26,697 nt of DNA. Origin: Coemansia sp. RSA 1804. Taxonomy: Eukaryota > Kickxellomycota > Kickxellomycetes > Kickxellales > Kickxellaceae. The translations under genes and the position numbers were made by a program. The stretch covers positions 1 to 26,697 of the forward strand of contig JANBTH010000209.1 in the NCBI GenBank assembly GCA_027578815.1. The letters are read 5' to 3'. How positions within the stretch are numbered: position 1 is the stretch's first letter; each line of letters opens with the position of its first letter. The notes beneath the pieces were generated by a model that had not been told where the DNA came from, did not search any database, and worked only from the letters and a program-made list of their open reading frames with translations. Below are positions 1-8,031 of the stretch, piece by piece.

Positions 1-537
1 CGATCTCAGATCATCACTCATTATACAGAGTCGCGTATCATTATCAGAGCTGATTGATATTAGTCGCTGATCTCAGGGCCTCACTCATTGCTCTGAGCAA
101 CAGATCTCTATAACAAAAAGCAAACATTTATGCCATCAACTGATTTATAATTTGTCAGAATTTACATGTGTCGCTAATGTCTCTTTTTAGCCTTAATTGA
201 CAAGGGTTAGGGTGGACTGTGTCTTTACAGTGGAAAACCACAATGGGACTTTTCTGTTAAACGGATATTGCTGTTCACAGGAATAAACCTGAAACACAAA
301 TCTTTCTAATGCTCGCCAGTCATGAGCATTTTCAATATTTCCGCCAGTATCTCAGAAATGGATTAGTAAGCAGCAAATATTCTACAATTTTTTGGATATA
401 AAAACCGCGGTCTTCAGATGTGTTAAGACACAGTTTTTGAATTTTCATTATCACCATCCACCTACTTGTCTTCTTTTCTAGCCTACAAGCCACTATCCCA
501 TTTATGAATTGGAGCCCACAAAGGAATAAAGAATAAG
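1..537. other. AT-rich intergenic region upstream of GST gene
   Basis: No reading frame here is convincing. An antisense frame that begins inside the GST gene has no recognisable domain. The left end holds a short imperfect direct repeat, listed separately. The last ~60 bases are A/T-rich and presumably form the leader of the GST gene, but no clear TATA box was seen at a canonical distance. Confidence 0.6.
2..89. repeat. Imperfect 21-bp direct repeat pair
   Basis: Positions 2-22 and 69-89 share the pattern GATCTCAG-nnCn-TCACTCATT with three mismatches in 21 bases. The intervening sequence carries related GCTGAT and TCAGAG words. It may be the edge of a degenerate repeat or transposon relic continuing to the left of the window. 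No function is assigned. Confidence 0.5.
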
Positions 538-1182
538 ATGACTCGTTACGTTCTGCGCTATTTCCCTGTTGCCGCGCGCGCGGAAACATCCAAAGTTATC
601 CTTTCATTGAGCGGAGCCAACTGGAAAAACGAATACCCCGCGTGGCCGGAAGACAAAGATGCACAGCCTGCCGGAAAACTACCAGTACTCATGGAGTATT
701 CGGGCACCGATAATGAAAATGCCACGCCGTCGTTTGTGCTTGGCGAATCAAGTGCCATTGAACAGTACCTGGCCACCAAACTCAACTTTTACTTCCAACC
801 AGACGATCTGAAAATAGTGGCACGTCAGAACGAGCTGCGGTCACATATTAGGGATCTCTTTGAAACCGTATCACTGATTAAGCTTGCGCCTGATTCGGAA
901 ACTAAACAAGCGTTTGAAACTACTTTCAAAAACATTGCTGCTTATATCATAAAGTCGCATAGTAAAGCGCTGAAGGATAATGGTTCTAATGGTCATTACT
1001 TTGGATCATCCATTACATATATCGACGTTGCGTTGTTTGCCAACATTTATGTATTTAGGTCAAAGTTTTTTGACTTGAATCCAGAGCTCGTCGATCTGTT
1101 TAGTGTGAAGAACGCACCAGAAATCAATAAGGTTTACGAGGCCGTGCTGGCCAACGCATCTCTTGCATCCTATGCCGCCTAG
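538..1182 (+). CDS. Sigma-class-like glutathione S-transferase
   Basis: This is a 214-residue protein of normal GST length. It probably conjugates glutathione to electrophiles or reduces peroxides in the cytosol. Residues 1-80 fit the thioredoxin-like GST N domain. The start (YVLRYFPVAARAE) matches the sigma/pi pattern in which a Tyr near residue 8 activates glutathione, and Y8 is present. GESSAIEQYLA at about 68-78 is the usual glutathione-binding Glu-Ser turn before helix 3. Residues ~90-205 form the all-helical C domain, with the conserved 'YIDVALFANI' capping motif near 160. The ATG follows an A-rich leader and the frame has no introns. A GST fold is clear. The sigma subclass is inferred from the Tyr position, and the substrate is unknown. 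Confidence 0.85.
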   Translation: MTRYVLRYFPVAARAETSKVILSLSGANWKNEYPAWPEDKDAQPAGKLPVLMEYSGTDNENATPSFVLGESSAIEQYLATKLNFYFQPDDLKIVARQNELRSHIRDLFETVSLIKLAPDSETKQAFETTFKNIAAYIIKSHSKALKDNGSNGHYFGSSITYIDVALFANIYVFRSKFFDLNPELVDLFSVKNAPEINKVYEAVLANASLASYAA

Positions 1183-1627
1183 TTTATTTTTTGTTGTTGA
1201 TATTGACCACTTTTTTGAATATGGTTTGAACATGAAAAAAGTTATATGATGAAAGCTGAATTGTAAATAACTTTATATTTACTTGCATACATTATCATAT
1301 ATGCACATGTCTTTTCATTCTAACATAAAAAGTGGTAATATTAATTTTAAATCATGTGCACGAATAAAGCCAAAAAGAAATAAAGAAAAACAAAACATTA
1401 TAAGAAACTTTCTTTATAAACACATTCCTTCATTTGCACAAAGACAGAGTCTAGTGGCATTAAAGAAAAAAACGTATGCTTTAAGCAAAACAACAAAATA
1501 AAAACATCTTGGTTTTAGTTTTATGTTCTCTCTTTCTCTTATTCCCGCTAGACTATTATTTCTCTATTACTCATAGTTTATTTATTGTAGTTTTATATTC
1601 CATATTAACACGCCGGAGAAGCAAAAA
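1183..1627. other. AT-rich spacer between GST and membrane-protein genes
   Basis: The spacer is 445 bases, very AT-rich, with A-runs and a pyrimidine-rich stretch before the next ATG. It should hold the GST 3' end and the promoter and leader of the next gene. A 72-codon frame near 1283 begins only at TTG and has low-complexity Lys/Asn composition, so it is not called. Confidence 0.6.
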
Positions 1628-2173
1628 ATGCCATCTGAAGACCCCGAAGGAGAAGACGTACCAGAGGTAGAAGAAACAGGAGAAGGTGGAGGAGGAGAAG
1701 ATAAGCCCGAAGCACCGCCACGGCAACGGGAGTTTGTAGTAGCTGCCTGGTTAGTGTTTTGCATGACGCTGGCATCCACAAGTGTAATCGGTGTATACGT
1801 ATGCACATGGCTAGGAGAGTTTGGATACAACGCCCAGATAGCCAAGCACGTGTGCTGCTTGTTCTGGACCCTATGTGTTGCCTGGTGTTTCCATCCCGCC
1901 AACCGGTGGGTTGGCCATTTCAAGTTTCCCGATAGTAATCCGGTGACATTCTTTTGTATTGGAATATTTTATATTGTCACCATGTGTTTCTTGTTCTCGG
2001 ATTCGGTGCTAGAGGTACTGTATAAGGATCAGTATGGTCATCGGATTGAGATCCAGGGCACTAGGAAGACACCCGATATGACGGGGCATACCGCGTTTAT
2101 TGTGGCCACCGTGTTGAATGCAATAACTGGCGGAATAGGCGTGGCATTTCTGGTATTCAGCTTCTTCCTCTAG
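1628..2173 (+). CDS. Four-helix integral membrane protein, function unknown
   Basis: I do not recognise a family for this 181-residue protein. Residues 1-34 are strongly acidic and Gly/Pro-rich (many Glu, four consecutive Gly), so they are probably a disordered cytosolic tail. Four hydrophobic segments follow at about 35-60, 71-89, 106-125 and 155-180. The last runs to the C-terminus with no tail, and the largest loop (126-154) is charged and lies between helices 3 and 4. The topology resembles small tetraspan proteins (MARVEL or claudin-like in outline), but I see no diagnostic motif. The ATG lies in an A-rich Kozak-like context (AAAAATGCC). The gene converges on PPM1 with a 139-base spacer. 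Confidence 0.7.
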   Translation: MPSEDPEGEDVPEVEETGEGGGGEDKPEAPPRQREFVVAAWLVFCMTLASTSVIGVYVCTWLGEFGYNAQIAKHVCCLFWTLCVAWCFHPANRWVGHFKFPDSNPVTFFCIGIFYIVTMCFLFSDSVLEVLYKDQYGHRIEIQGTRKTPDMTGHTAFIVATVLNAITGGIGVAFLVFSFFL

Positions 2174-2312
2174 AACATATTTACATAGCAAGCATCATTT
2201 GGAAATACCCTTTTTATTATAAATATTTTTATTTTCATTTAGGGCAAGGAAATTAGATAGATAGACAGTCAGTCAATAGAAAAGGAATAGAATGGAGACA
2301 CATTGTCTTTTA

Positions 2313-3368
2313 TTACAGAAACGCTTCCATGGTGGGCTTAAATACCTCAGAGTCGCGGGTGCATGCAAAAGTGAAAGCGTAGTGACTAGCAAGTAACCTG
2401 AACTCCTCCCACTCATCAAGCAGCTCAATAGCCGAAAGACGGTCGTGCTCACTAGGAGGGATGCAGGAGTCATGGTATTGGGCCAAATCCACGGCCTGCG
2501 CAGATTTCCAGCCGCGGGACAGAAACCGTTGAGCTGTGGATTCGAGGGAAGGGTAAGCGTGTAATCCACGCAGCTCCAGACCGCGAGCCCGTAAATTTGC
2601 AATCATCATCTGCCCAAATCGGTCGCTTGGCAGGATCTGTTCGTATGTGACAATCCCAGCGGCGGGCACGTTGGCTGTGATCCAATCGAGTATGGCATCA
2701 GAGTGGATAGAATCCAAGTAGATGAGCACGCATTCGCTGACAAACAGCGTGGGATGAGCGGGATCAAATCCTCGTTCACGTAGTTTAGGCACTACAGATG
2801 TCTCAAAGTCCCGCAAATCGCCAGCCAACAGATTAAAGGTAGCCGAGTGCAATTCGGTGCCGCCAGAGGCTACTACTGTGTCGGTAGGAAGCATAGCGTG
2901 CAATGCGCGGGTGCGCCAGACGGTTGCAGCCTTCTTGGCTGTAATCTCGGGAAAATCAATCTCAAAGAAGCAAAGACCCGCGACAGAACTGTTGTTACTG
3001 TCGGCGGACATTAGAAAGTAAGAGGTATCCATTCCGGCGCCAAGAACAACCACCTGTCCAACCACCGGTTCCTCTTCGGTCTTCTTTTCTTGGCTCTGCT
3101 CCGAGTGAAGAGCTGCTACTGCATTTGCGAAACGTTTGAGCGTGCCCTGAATGCCGTGGAACCGGCTGTATGTGCCGCGGTTGATCAATGGGGCGCGTCT
3201 CTGCGGACGCTTGACAAAGTACCGAATCCACGGATCGTTGATGTATCCAAGCCGTGCGGCCGAATCCCTGCTGACTGCAGCATCGTTGCTGGTTTCCTGA
3301 ACAGGTGCATCGCCATCGTCGTTGTTGCTACGTGCCAGCAGGCCTCTGTCTCTGTCCCTATTATCCAT
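2313..3368 (-). CDS. PPM1: Leucine carboxyl methyltransferase 1 (PP2A methyltransferase)
   Basis: The 351-residue product is an SAM-dependent enzyme that methylates the C-terminal Leu carboxylate of the PP2A catalytic subunit, promoting holoenzyme assembly. The family signature runs in order. VQETSNDAAVSRDSAARLGY (23-42) is followed by 'NDPWIRYF' and INRGTYSRFHGI (62-73). The SAM motif I VVVLGAGMDTSYF is at 106-118, with an acidic motif II FEIDFP at 135-140. 'LLAGDLRDF' (180-188) and 'LFVSECVLIYL' (208-218), which holds the motif with the conserved Glu-Cys, come next. The C-terminal half has the substrate-side region YEQILPSDRFGQMM. Length and motifs are typical of the family. It is divergently transcribed from the MAT2B-like gene, which acts on SAM supply. 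Confidence 0.95.
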   Translation of the reverse strand: MDNRDRDRGLLARSNNDDGDAPVQETSNDAAVSRDSAARLGYINDPWIRYFVKRPQRRAPLINRGTYSRFHGIQGTLKRFANAVAALHSEQSQEKKTEEEPVVGQVVVLGAGMDTSYFLMSADSNNSSVAGLCFFEIDFPEITAKKAATVWRTRALHAMLPTDTVVASGGTELHSATFNLLAGDLRDFETSVVPKLRERGFDPAHPTLFVSECVLIYLDSIHSDAILDWITANVPAAGIVTYEQILPSDRFGQMMIANLRARGLELRGLHAYPSLESTAQRFLSRGWKSAQAVDLAQYHDSCIPPSEHDRLSAIELLDEWEEFRLLASHYAFTFACTRDSEVFKPTMEAFL

Positions 3369-3737
3369 CTACAAAGACTAGGAAAAATGAAGCAACAAAG
3401 CGCTTTATGTCTGTGTCCGTGCTGTATAAGGAGTAGGGAGAAGGGACTGAGATGTCTATAGTGCAGAGAGATCAAGATTGTTTAGTGTTTGTATACGCTG
3501 CTGATGTTTCTTTAGCAAAAGAGTAGCATACAATGATACAAAGGGTTAGGGGAGGCGGGCTGTGAAGTATAAAAACGAGAAACCTAGCAAGATCCAGACC
3601 AACTTTAGCTCTTTACCGTACTGTTCTTTTTATTTCTGAGCTCTATTTAACTCATTTCATATTTACGCTACATAGCCAGAAACGAGCTCCAGAGTTTTCT
3701 TTAAACTTTTTTACTCTCTTATCCAGAAAACAACAAA
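3369..3737. promoter_or_regulatory. Shared divergent promoter region, PPM1 / MAT2B-like
   Basis: These 369 bases separate two divergent start codons. A plus-strand TATA box (TATAAAAA at 3568-3575) lies 163 bases before the MAT2B-like ATG, preceded by a G-rich element (GGGGAGGCGGGC near 3550-3561). The sequence from 3600 to 3735 is pyrimidine- and A-rich, as expected for a 5' leader. I could not pick a TATA box for PPM1. Joint regulation of the pair is inference. Confidence 0.6.
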
Positions 3738-4640
3738 ATGAGCGACAACAGCCAAACAAAGATGGTGGTGACGGGCGCATCAGGGCTACTGGGACGCGCA
3801 GTGGTCAAGGAGGCTCGGAACCGCGGATACACGGTAGTCGGCACCGCGTTCAGCAGAGCCACGGGAAATCTAGTCAAGGTGGATCTAAACGACAAGCAAG
3901 CAATCGACGACTTTATCTCCCGCGAAAGGCCGCAGGCAGTGATTCACTGCGCGGCCGAGAAAAGGCCATTTGCAGCGGAGAACAACCGCTCGGCAGCCGA
4001 GCTCTTAAACGTGTCAGGAACAAAGCACCTTGCACAGGCGGCTCGCAACGCAGGCGCTCTGTTCGTGTATGTCTCAACAGAGTATGTGTTTGATGGGCGC
4101 AACCCGCCGTACTCTGAGGATAGTGCTCCCAATCCGCTTAATGTGTACGGCCAGACCAAGCTTGACGGAGAGCGTGTTGCAATGCAGGCGTACCCAGAGG
4201 GCACGGCCGTACTGCGCCTGCCATTACTGTACGGTTCTGCGCAGACTCCCGGCGAATCGCCCTGTGACGCGTTGATCAAGCTGCTTCAGGAGAACCGCGG
4301 AAAGTCTGTTGAGGTCGAAGCAATCCAGAAACGGTTCCCCACGTGTGTGGATGACGTGGCCAGGGTCCTTGTGGATATAGTGGCCAAACGCAACATTTCA
4401 GGAATCTTCCAGTTTGCTGCTCCCGAGATGATGACAAGACTCGATATGTGCGCGGCCCTGGCGCAGGTGTTTGGAATCAATGATGTTACGCTGGTTCCGC
4501 AGAAGGATATGAAGGGCGATGGTGTGGAGCGTCCGCTGAATGCCCAGATGCTGATGGGTGCGCTCGAGAGAGAAGGAATACGCGTCGACTGCGTGCCCTT
4601 CAAGCAGTGGTGCGCGCAGCATCTGAGCGTCGCAAACTGA
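3738..4640 (+). CDS. MAT2B: MAT2B-like methionine adenosyltransferase regulatory subunit (RmlD-type SDR)
   Basis: This 300-residue extended short-chain dehydrogenase/reductase fits MAT2B, the beta subunit that binds NADP and tunes methionine adenosyltransferase. It is the same fold as bacterial dTDP-4-dehydrorhamnose reductase (RmlD). Visible features are the dinucleotide-binding TGASGLLG (12-19), 'VIHCAAEKRP' (about 75-84), the 'YVSTEYVFDG' strand (110-119) holding the catalytic Ser/Thr site, and the Tyr-x3-Lys pair in VYGQTKLDGE (136-145). The C-terminal part has the RmlD-like 'GIFQFAAPEMMTR' segment. AATAAA-like sequence follows the stop near 4669. A true dehydrorhamnose reductase is the alternative. 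The gene's divergence from PPM1 favours an SAM-related role, but this is inference. Confidence 0.88.
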   Translation: MSDNSQTKMVVTGASGLLGRAVVKEARNRGYTVVGTAFSRATGNLVKVDLNDKQAIDDFISRERPQAVIHCAAEKRPFAAENNRSAAELLNVSGTKHLAQAARNAGALFVYVSTEYVFDGRNPPYSEDSAPNPLNVYGQTKLDGERVAMQAYPEGTAVLRLPLLYGSAQTPGESPCDALIKLLQENRGKSVEVEAIQKRFPTCVDDVARVLVDIVAKRNISGIFQFAAPEMMTRLDMCAALAQVFGINDVTLVPQKDMKGDGVERPLNAQMLMGALEREGIRVDCVPFKQWCAQHLSVAN

Positions 4641-4758
4641 CAGAGTTTAGAGTACCTTTTTGGAATTATAATAAAGACCACTCCTACTATTGTTGCATGC
4701 AGCCAGGCACCAAGCAAACAAACAGACACAGGAAATAAATGAACAAGAGGAGGAGTTG

Positions 4759-5265
4759 TTACTGGTAGGCCAGAACCATGTAGTTGGACACACTCCGCTC
4801 GGCCCCTGACGATCCATCAGCGTAGCTCATAGCAGCGCTGAAATGCGGACTAGTTTTACCCAGAACCACAGCCCCGTTATCCGGGGCTTTTGCCACAAAC
4901 AGCGGGGTTGAGCCATCGGCTTCGTTCCCGCCGTGAACGAGTCTTACGCCGCGATCCATCAACAACTTCACCGACGAGCCACGCACGGCCTCCCAGCGAG
5001 TGCCGCCAATGTCGCCGCAGAGCACCTGGTATTGGTTGAGCGAATGCGCGCGTCCGCCCCAGCTTAGTCGGAACCCGCCATCCGGTATGTGTGGTGCGGC
5101 CATACCTGGATGCACTCCGCCCTTGTATGCTCCGCGAGCAATAAACAGTGGTCTGCCAGACTGGTCTACGCCCTGTGCTAACGCGTTTGGTGGGATCTGG
5201 CCGTCGCGCGCATCAACCCACCGAACGCAATTGCCCTCAGTGTTTGTTCTGTCGGTCTCCCCCAT
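4759..5265 (-). CDS. DM9 / DUF3421 repeat protein
   Basis: The product has 168 residues counted from the ATG at 5265. The frame stays open upstream to 5343 but only with TTG (5310), so the ATG was chosen. Two DM9-type repeats fill the chain: the first from WVDARDGQIPPNAL through 'LNQYQVLCG' (about 16-84), the second from WEAVRG to 'SNYMVLAYQ' (about 91-168). Each has the family hallmarks: a polar 'G.d..GrpLFIAR' strand, a 'G..HPG' turn and a closing 'Y.VL' strand. DM9 proteins of insects and molluscs are carbohydrate-binding (mannose) lectins with cytosolic or vesicle roles. No signal peptide is visible. A TTTTTATTTAG just upstream (about 5340-5351, minus strand) could be a splice acceptor, so a 5' exon cannot be excluded. 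It converges on the MAT2B-like gene. Confidence 0.83.
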   Translation of the reverse strand: MGETDRTNTEGNCVRWVDARDGQIPPNALAQGVDQSGRPLFIARGAYKGGVHPGMAAPHIPDGGFRLSWGGRAHSLNQYQVLCGDIGGTRWEAVRGSSVKLLMDRGVRLVHGGNEADGSTPLFVAKAPDNGAVVLGKTSPHFSAAMSYADGSSGAERSVSNYMVLAYQ

Positions 5266-5789
5266 TCTCTTTCGTTTTTGCTGTTGTTTCTGCTTTGGTT
5301 TCGTGCTCAATGCAAGAAGGATTGGGTGGTGGAAGAGGAGCTAAATAAAAAAAGAGCAAATTAAAAAAGATAAAATTAAAGTGATGTGCTGGAAATAAAC
5401 CTTTTTCACCTTATCAGTGAGAAAAAGAAGTAAGAGTGAGAGAGAGCAAATGAATGAATGACAGGACAGGGGGCGAGTTGCGTATTTTTCTCGGCTTTCT
5501 TTATCGATGCATGCAGATGCCGTTGCTGCAGCTGGTCGCAGCTGGCCAAATGCCGCAAATTAAAATTTGGATGCAGACGATTCATGGCACTTTATATGGA
5601 AAAAATTGACTATCGCCTTTTTTCAAACTTCAATTACCTCTATGAATATCACTGTGTTGTATTGTATATGTCGCCATCTGGAATTGAATAGCCTTTCCAC
5701 CAGCAAAAAGACTCTTTGCATACACCCTGCTTGTCTTTTTTAGTACGTGGAGCTTTTTAGACGTGCAGGAAATTGCACAATCAAGCCCA

Positions 5790-5850
5790 AAGAGAGAGAG
5801 ACAGAGAGAGAGACAGAGAGAGAGAGAAAGGGAGAGGGAGAGGGAGAGGG
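5790..5850. repeat. GA-rich microsatellite
   Basis: The plus strand is (GA)n interrupted by ACAGAGAG, and passes into three GGGAGA-type units. All purine on this strand. It lies upstream of the MFS gene in the shared spacer. Confidence 0.9.
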
Positions 5851-6263
5851 GCTGGGTCATGGATACAGCTTGCTTGCTGCCATTCCACCACACATTGCCC
5901 TTTTCTTCTCTTTTCTCTCTCCTTCCATCTTTCCAGCCTCCAGAATTAATTATTATCATCATATCCAATTCCATCCCCGGTGCTCCTGCCCAGTGCATCC
6001 TGTGCATCTCTCACTACCAACACCACTATCACCATTGCCATATCCATTGCTATTGCTAGCACTATCAGTATCAGTATCACTATCGCCAGCCCAATGCATA
6101 CATCACGTTTATCGCATTAGGATTATCAGAAAAGACATTGATTACCAATAAGTGCATAGATACATACATCCTAGACGTATCCATCCAAGCTTATCTATCT
6201 ACCGTCCAGTTGTTGCCCATCGAAAAGATCATTCTCCCCCTTTTGGTCGTCTCCTCATCCGCG

Positions 6264-6270
6264 TATAAAT
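6264..6270 (+). promoter_or_regulatory. TATA-like element close to MFS start codon
   Basis: TATAAAT ends 13 bases before the ATG at 6284. At normal spacing, transcription would begin after this ATG, which would favour the in-frame ATG at 6374 as the start. It may also be a chance AT word. Confidence 0.35.
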
Positions 6271-6283
6271 TGAAAAGGAGAGA

Positions 6284-7819
6284 ATGGCGTCGTCTGATCG
6301 CCAGTCTCGGCACAGCCGCAACTGGTCCCAGAGCACGGACGAACGGCAAACACTCCTCATTCACAACAATACAATGGACCCAATCCCAGTCGCAGCGGAG
6401 AACGACGCGTACGAGATCAACAAGCCGCTGGAGCTGATCGGCAAGGACAAAGATGTGCTTGCCTCTTATGTGCGCAAATGCGACCGTCGTCTTCTGGCAT
6501 ACCTGTGTGTTGGATACGGACTGGATTCGATAAACAAGATGGCATTGTCGTATGCAAAGGTAGCAGGGCTGACAAAGGATCTGGGACTAAGTGGCACCGA
6601 CATCAGCGTAGCGCTGGGCGCGTACTATCTGGGAAGCTTCTTTTTCCAGCTACCATCCAATCTGATGCTGAAGCGCACACGGCCGCGCTGGTGGCTCAGC
6701 GCAGCAATGCTGGCGTGGTCAACGGCGACCATGTGCATGGCGCTGTCAAAGAAGCCCAGAGACCTGGCTGGTCTGCGCTTTCTGTTTGGAGCCGTGCAGG
6801 CCGGGTATCTGACAGGCAGTCTGTACTACATCTCGTACTGGTATCCGCGCGACCTGGTTCGGCGCCGCACAGGCTGGTTTTTTGCCAGCTCAGGCGTCGG
6901 CGGCATCATTGTTGGGCCGCTGTGCTCGGGACTATCGGCCATCCACAGTCCGCACATTGCGTCGTGGCAGCTGATCTTCCTGGTTGCTGGCGCGTGCAGT
7001 GCGCTATGGTCGATGCTGGGTCCTCGCGTTCTGCAGGATTTCCCAGACACCGCCACATTCATTACCGATGAGGAGCGGGCGCTGGTGACGCGCATTATGG
7101 TGCGGCAGAACACCGTTGCCAGCTCGCAGTCAGTGCGTCTGCGCCAGGTCGTCATGGCGATGGCCGACCACAAGGTGTGGCTGTGGACTATCATTGACTT
7201 TTGCGCCAACGGTGCCACGCAGGTGAACGGCATGTTTGGTCCCACGATTATTGCCAGTCAGGGCTTCTCGCCCGTGGCCGCACAGGCAATGACTTCGCTC
7301 ACTAATCTGATGGCAACCGCCGGAATGGCCAGCATCGCCTACGTTGCGCGGCTGGTGGGCGGATCCGCACGCGCCCTGTGGATCTCCAACGCTATCACTG
7401 CCCTGGGCTTTATTCTGGCACTGGCCTCGCAGAGCAACGCTACCCGCATGGTTGCTCTCTTCCTCTTCAGCTTTGCGTCGCCGCAGCCTGCCGCACACGC
7501 CCCCGCCTGGATGCTGGCCAACCTGCAGGGAAACACAAAGCCAGCCATGGCTGCTGCCTTCTCGTCTGCCGTTGGAGGTCTTGGTCCCCTGGCCACCGCC
7601 TTTGTTTATCGGGACAAGGACTCGCCTACCTTCAGACTGGGCCACTCTGTGTGTCTGTCGATGACTGTTGCCGCCGCTATAGCCACCCTTGTTCTGTATG
7701 TGGTATTGCGCAGGGAAAACGCCAAACGCGACAGGTCGCCTGCTGATATCTCAGACCTGACACCAGAACAGGTGCTGGATCTGGCCGATAACCACCCCGA
7801 TTTCCGGTACAAGCTCTAG
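6284..7819 (+). CDS. MFS transporter, Dal5/allantoate permease (anion:cation symporter) family
   Basis: A 511-residue plasma- or organelle-membrane carrier with 12 predicted helices. The fungal Dal5/Tna1-type (ACS) family imports organic anions such as allantoate, nicotinate or other vitamins with protons. Diagnostic features are the first helix pair 'LGAYYLGSFFFQLPSNLMLK' (111-130) with PSNL followed by a basic loop and 'RWWLSAAMLAWST'; the R164-FLFGAVQAG helix; 'YYISYWYPRDLVRRRTGWFF' (181-200) before helix 5; the central loop with 'EERALV' (263-268); and the family-typical C-terminus NHPDFRYKL. The substrate cannot be told from sequence. M31 (6374) is an alternative start and would trim only a Ser/Arg/Gln-rich tail. 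The gene converges on TRAX with 212 bases between stops. Confidence 0.93.
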   Translation: MASSDRQSRHSRNWSQSTDERQTLLIHNNTMDPIPVAAENDAYEINKPLELIGKDKDVLASYVRKCDRRLLAYLCVGYGLDSINKMALSYAKVAGLTKDLGLSGTDISVALGAYYLGSFFFQLPSNLMLKRTRPRWWLSAAMLAWSTATMCMALSKKPRDLAGLRFLFGAVQAGYLTGSLYYISYWYPRDLVRRRTGWFFASSGVGGIIVGPLCSGLSAIHSPHIASWQLIFLVAGACSALWSMLGPRVLQDFPDTATFITDEERALVTRIMVRQNTVASSQSVRLRQVVMAMADHKVWLWTIIDFCANGATQVNGMFGPTIIASQGFSPVAAQAMTSLTNLMATAGMASIAYVARLVGGSARALWISNAITALGFILALASQSNATRMVALFLFSFASPQPAAHAPAWMLANLQGNTKPAMAAAFSSAVGGLGPLATAFVYRDKDSPTFRLGHSVCLSMTVAAAIATLVLYVVLRRENAKRDRSPADISDLTPEQVLDLADNHPDFRYKL

Positions 7820-8031
7820 CTAGGATTATGCTAGTCTGTTTCTATTGCTGGTTCAGCTGTTGTCGCAGAGGATGTGCATAGCAGTCAAACCAGTCCGAGA
7901 TCCGGATCTAGATCCTGTTGTTCCTATAGATGGATACTGGTAGTTATTTTATATTTTATATTATTATATTTTCTTATTGACCTGTTATTCATAATGAACC
8001 TTTGCATGTCTGATTTTGTTTCTATGGCTTG

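Larger units (their letters stand above)
5266..6283. other. Divergent spacer between DM9 gene and MFS carrier, with GA-rich microsatellite
   Basis: About 1 kb between divergent starts. It contains a GA/GGGAGA microsatellite (5790-5850), a CT-rich block near 5905-5940, and a CA/TATC-rich stretch at 6000-6110 (ACCACTATCACC, TATCAGTATCAC). Frames here encode only Arg/Glu or His/Ser low-complexity products and are not genes. A TATAAAT at 6264-6270 lies just 13 bases before the MFS start codon. Confidence 0.6.

Noticed and set aside
1283..1501. 72-codon plus frame after the GST gene
   Set aside because: It starts at TTG, is Lys/Asn/Ile-rich like random AT-rich DNA, and has no domain.
3540..3552. 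TTAGGGG-like word suggesting a telomeric repeat
   Set aside because: A single occurrence, not a tandem array, within an ordinary promoter region.
5747..6151. Plus-strand frames of 98 and 134 codons over the GA microsatellite
   Set aside because: They consist of Arg/Glu/Gly low complexity followed by His/Ser/Leu-rich sequence and exist only because of the simple repeat.
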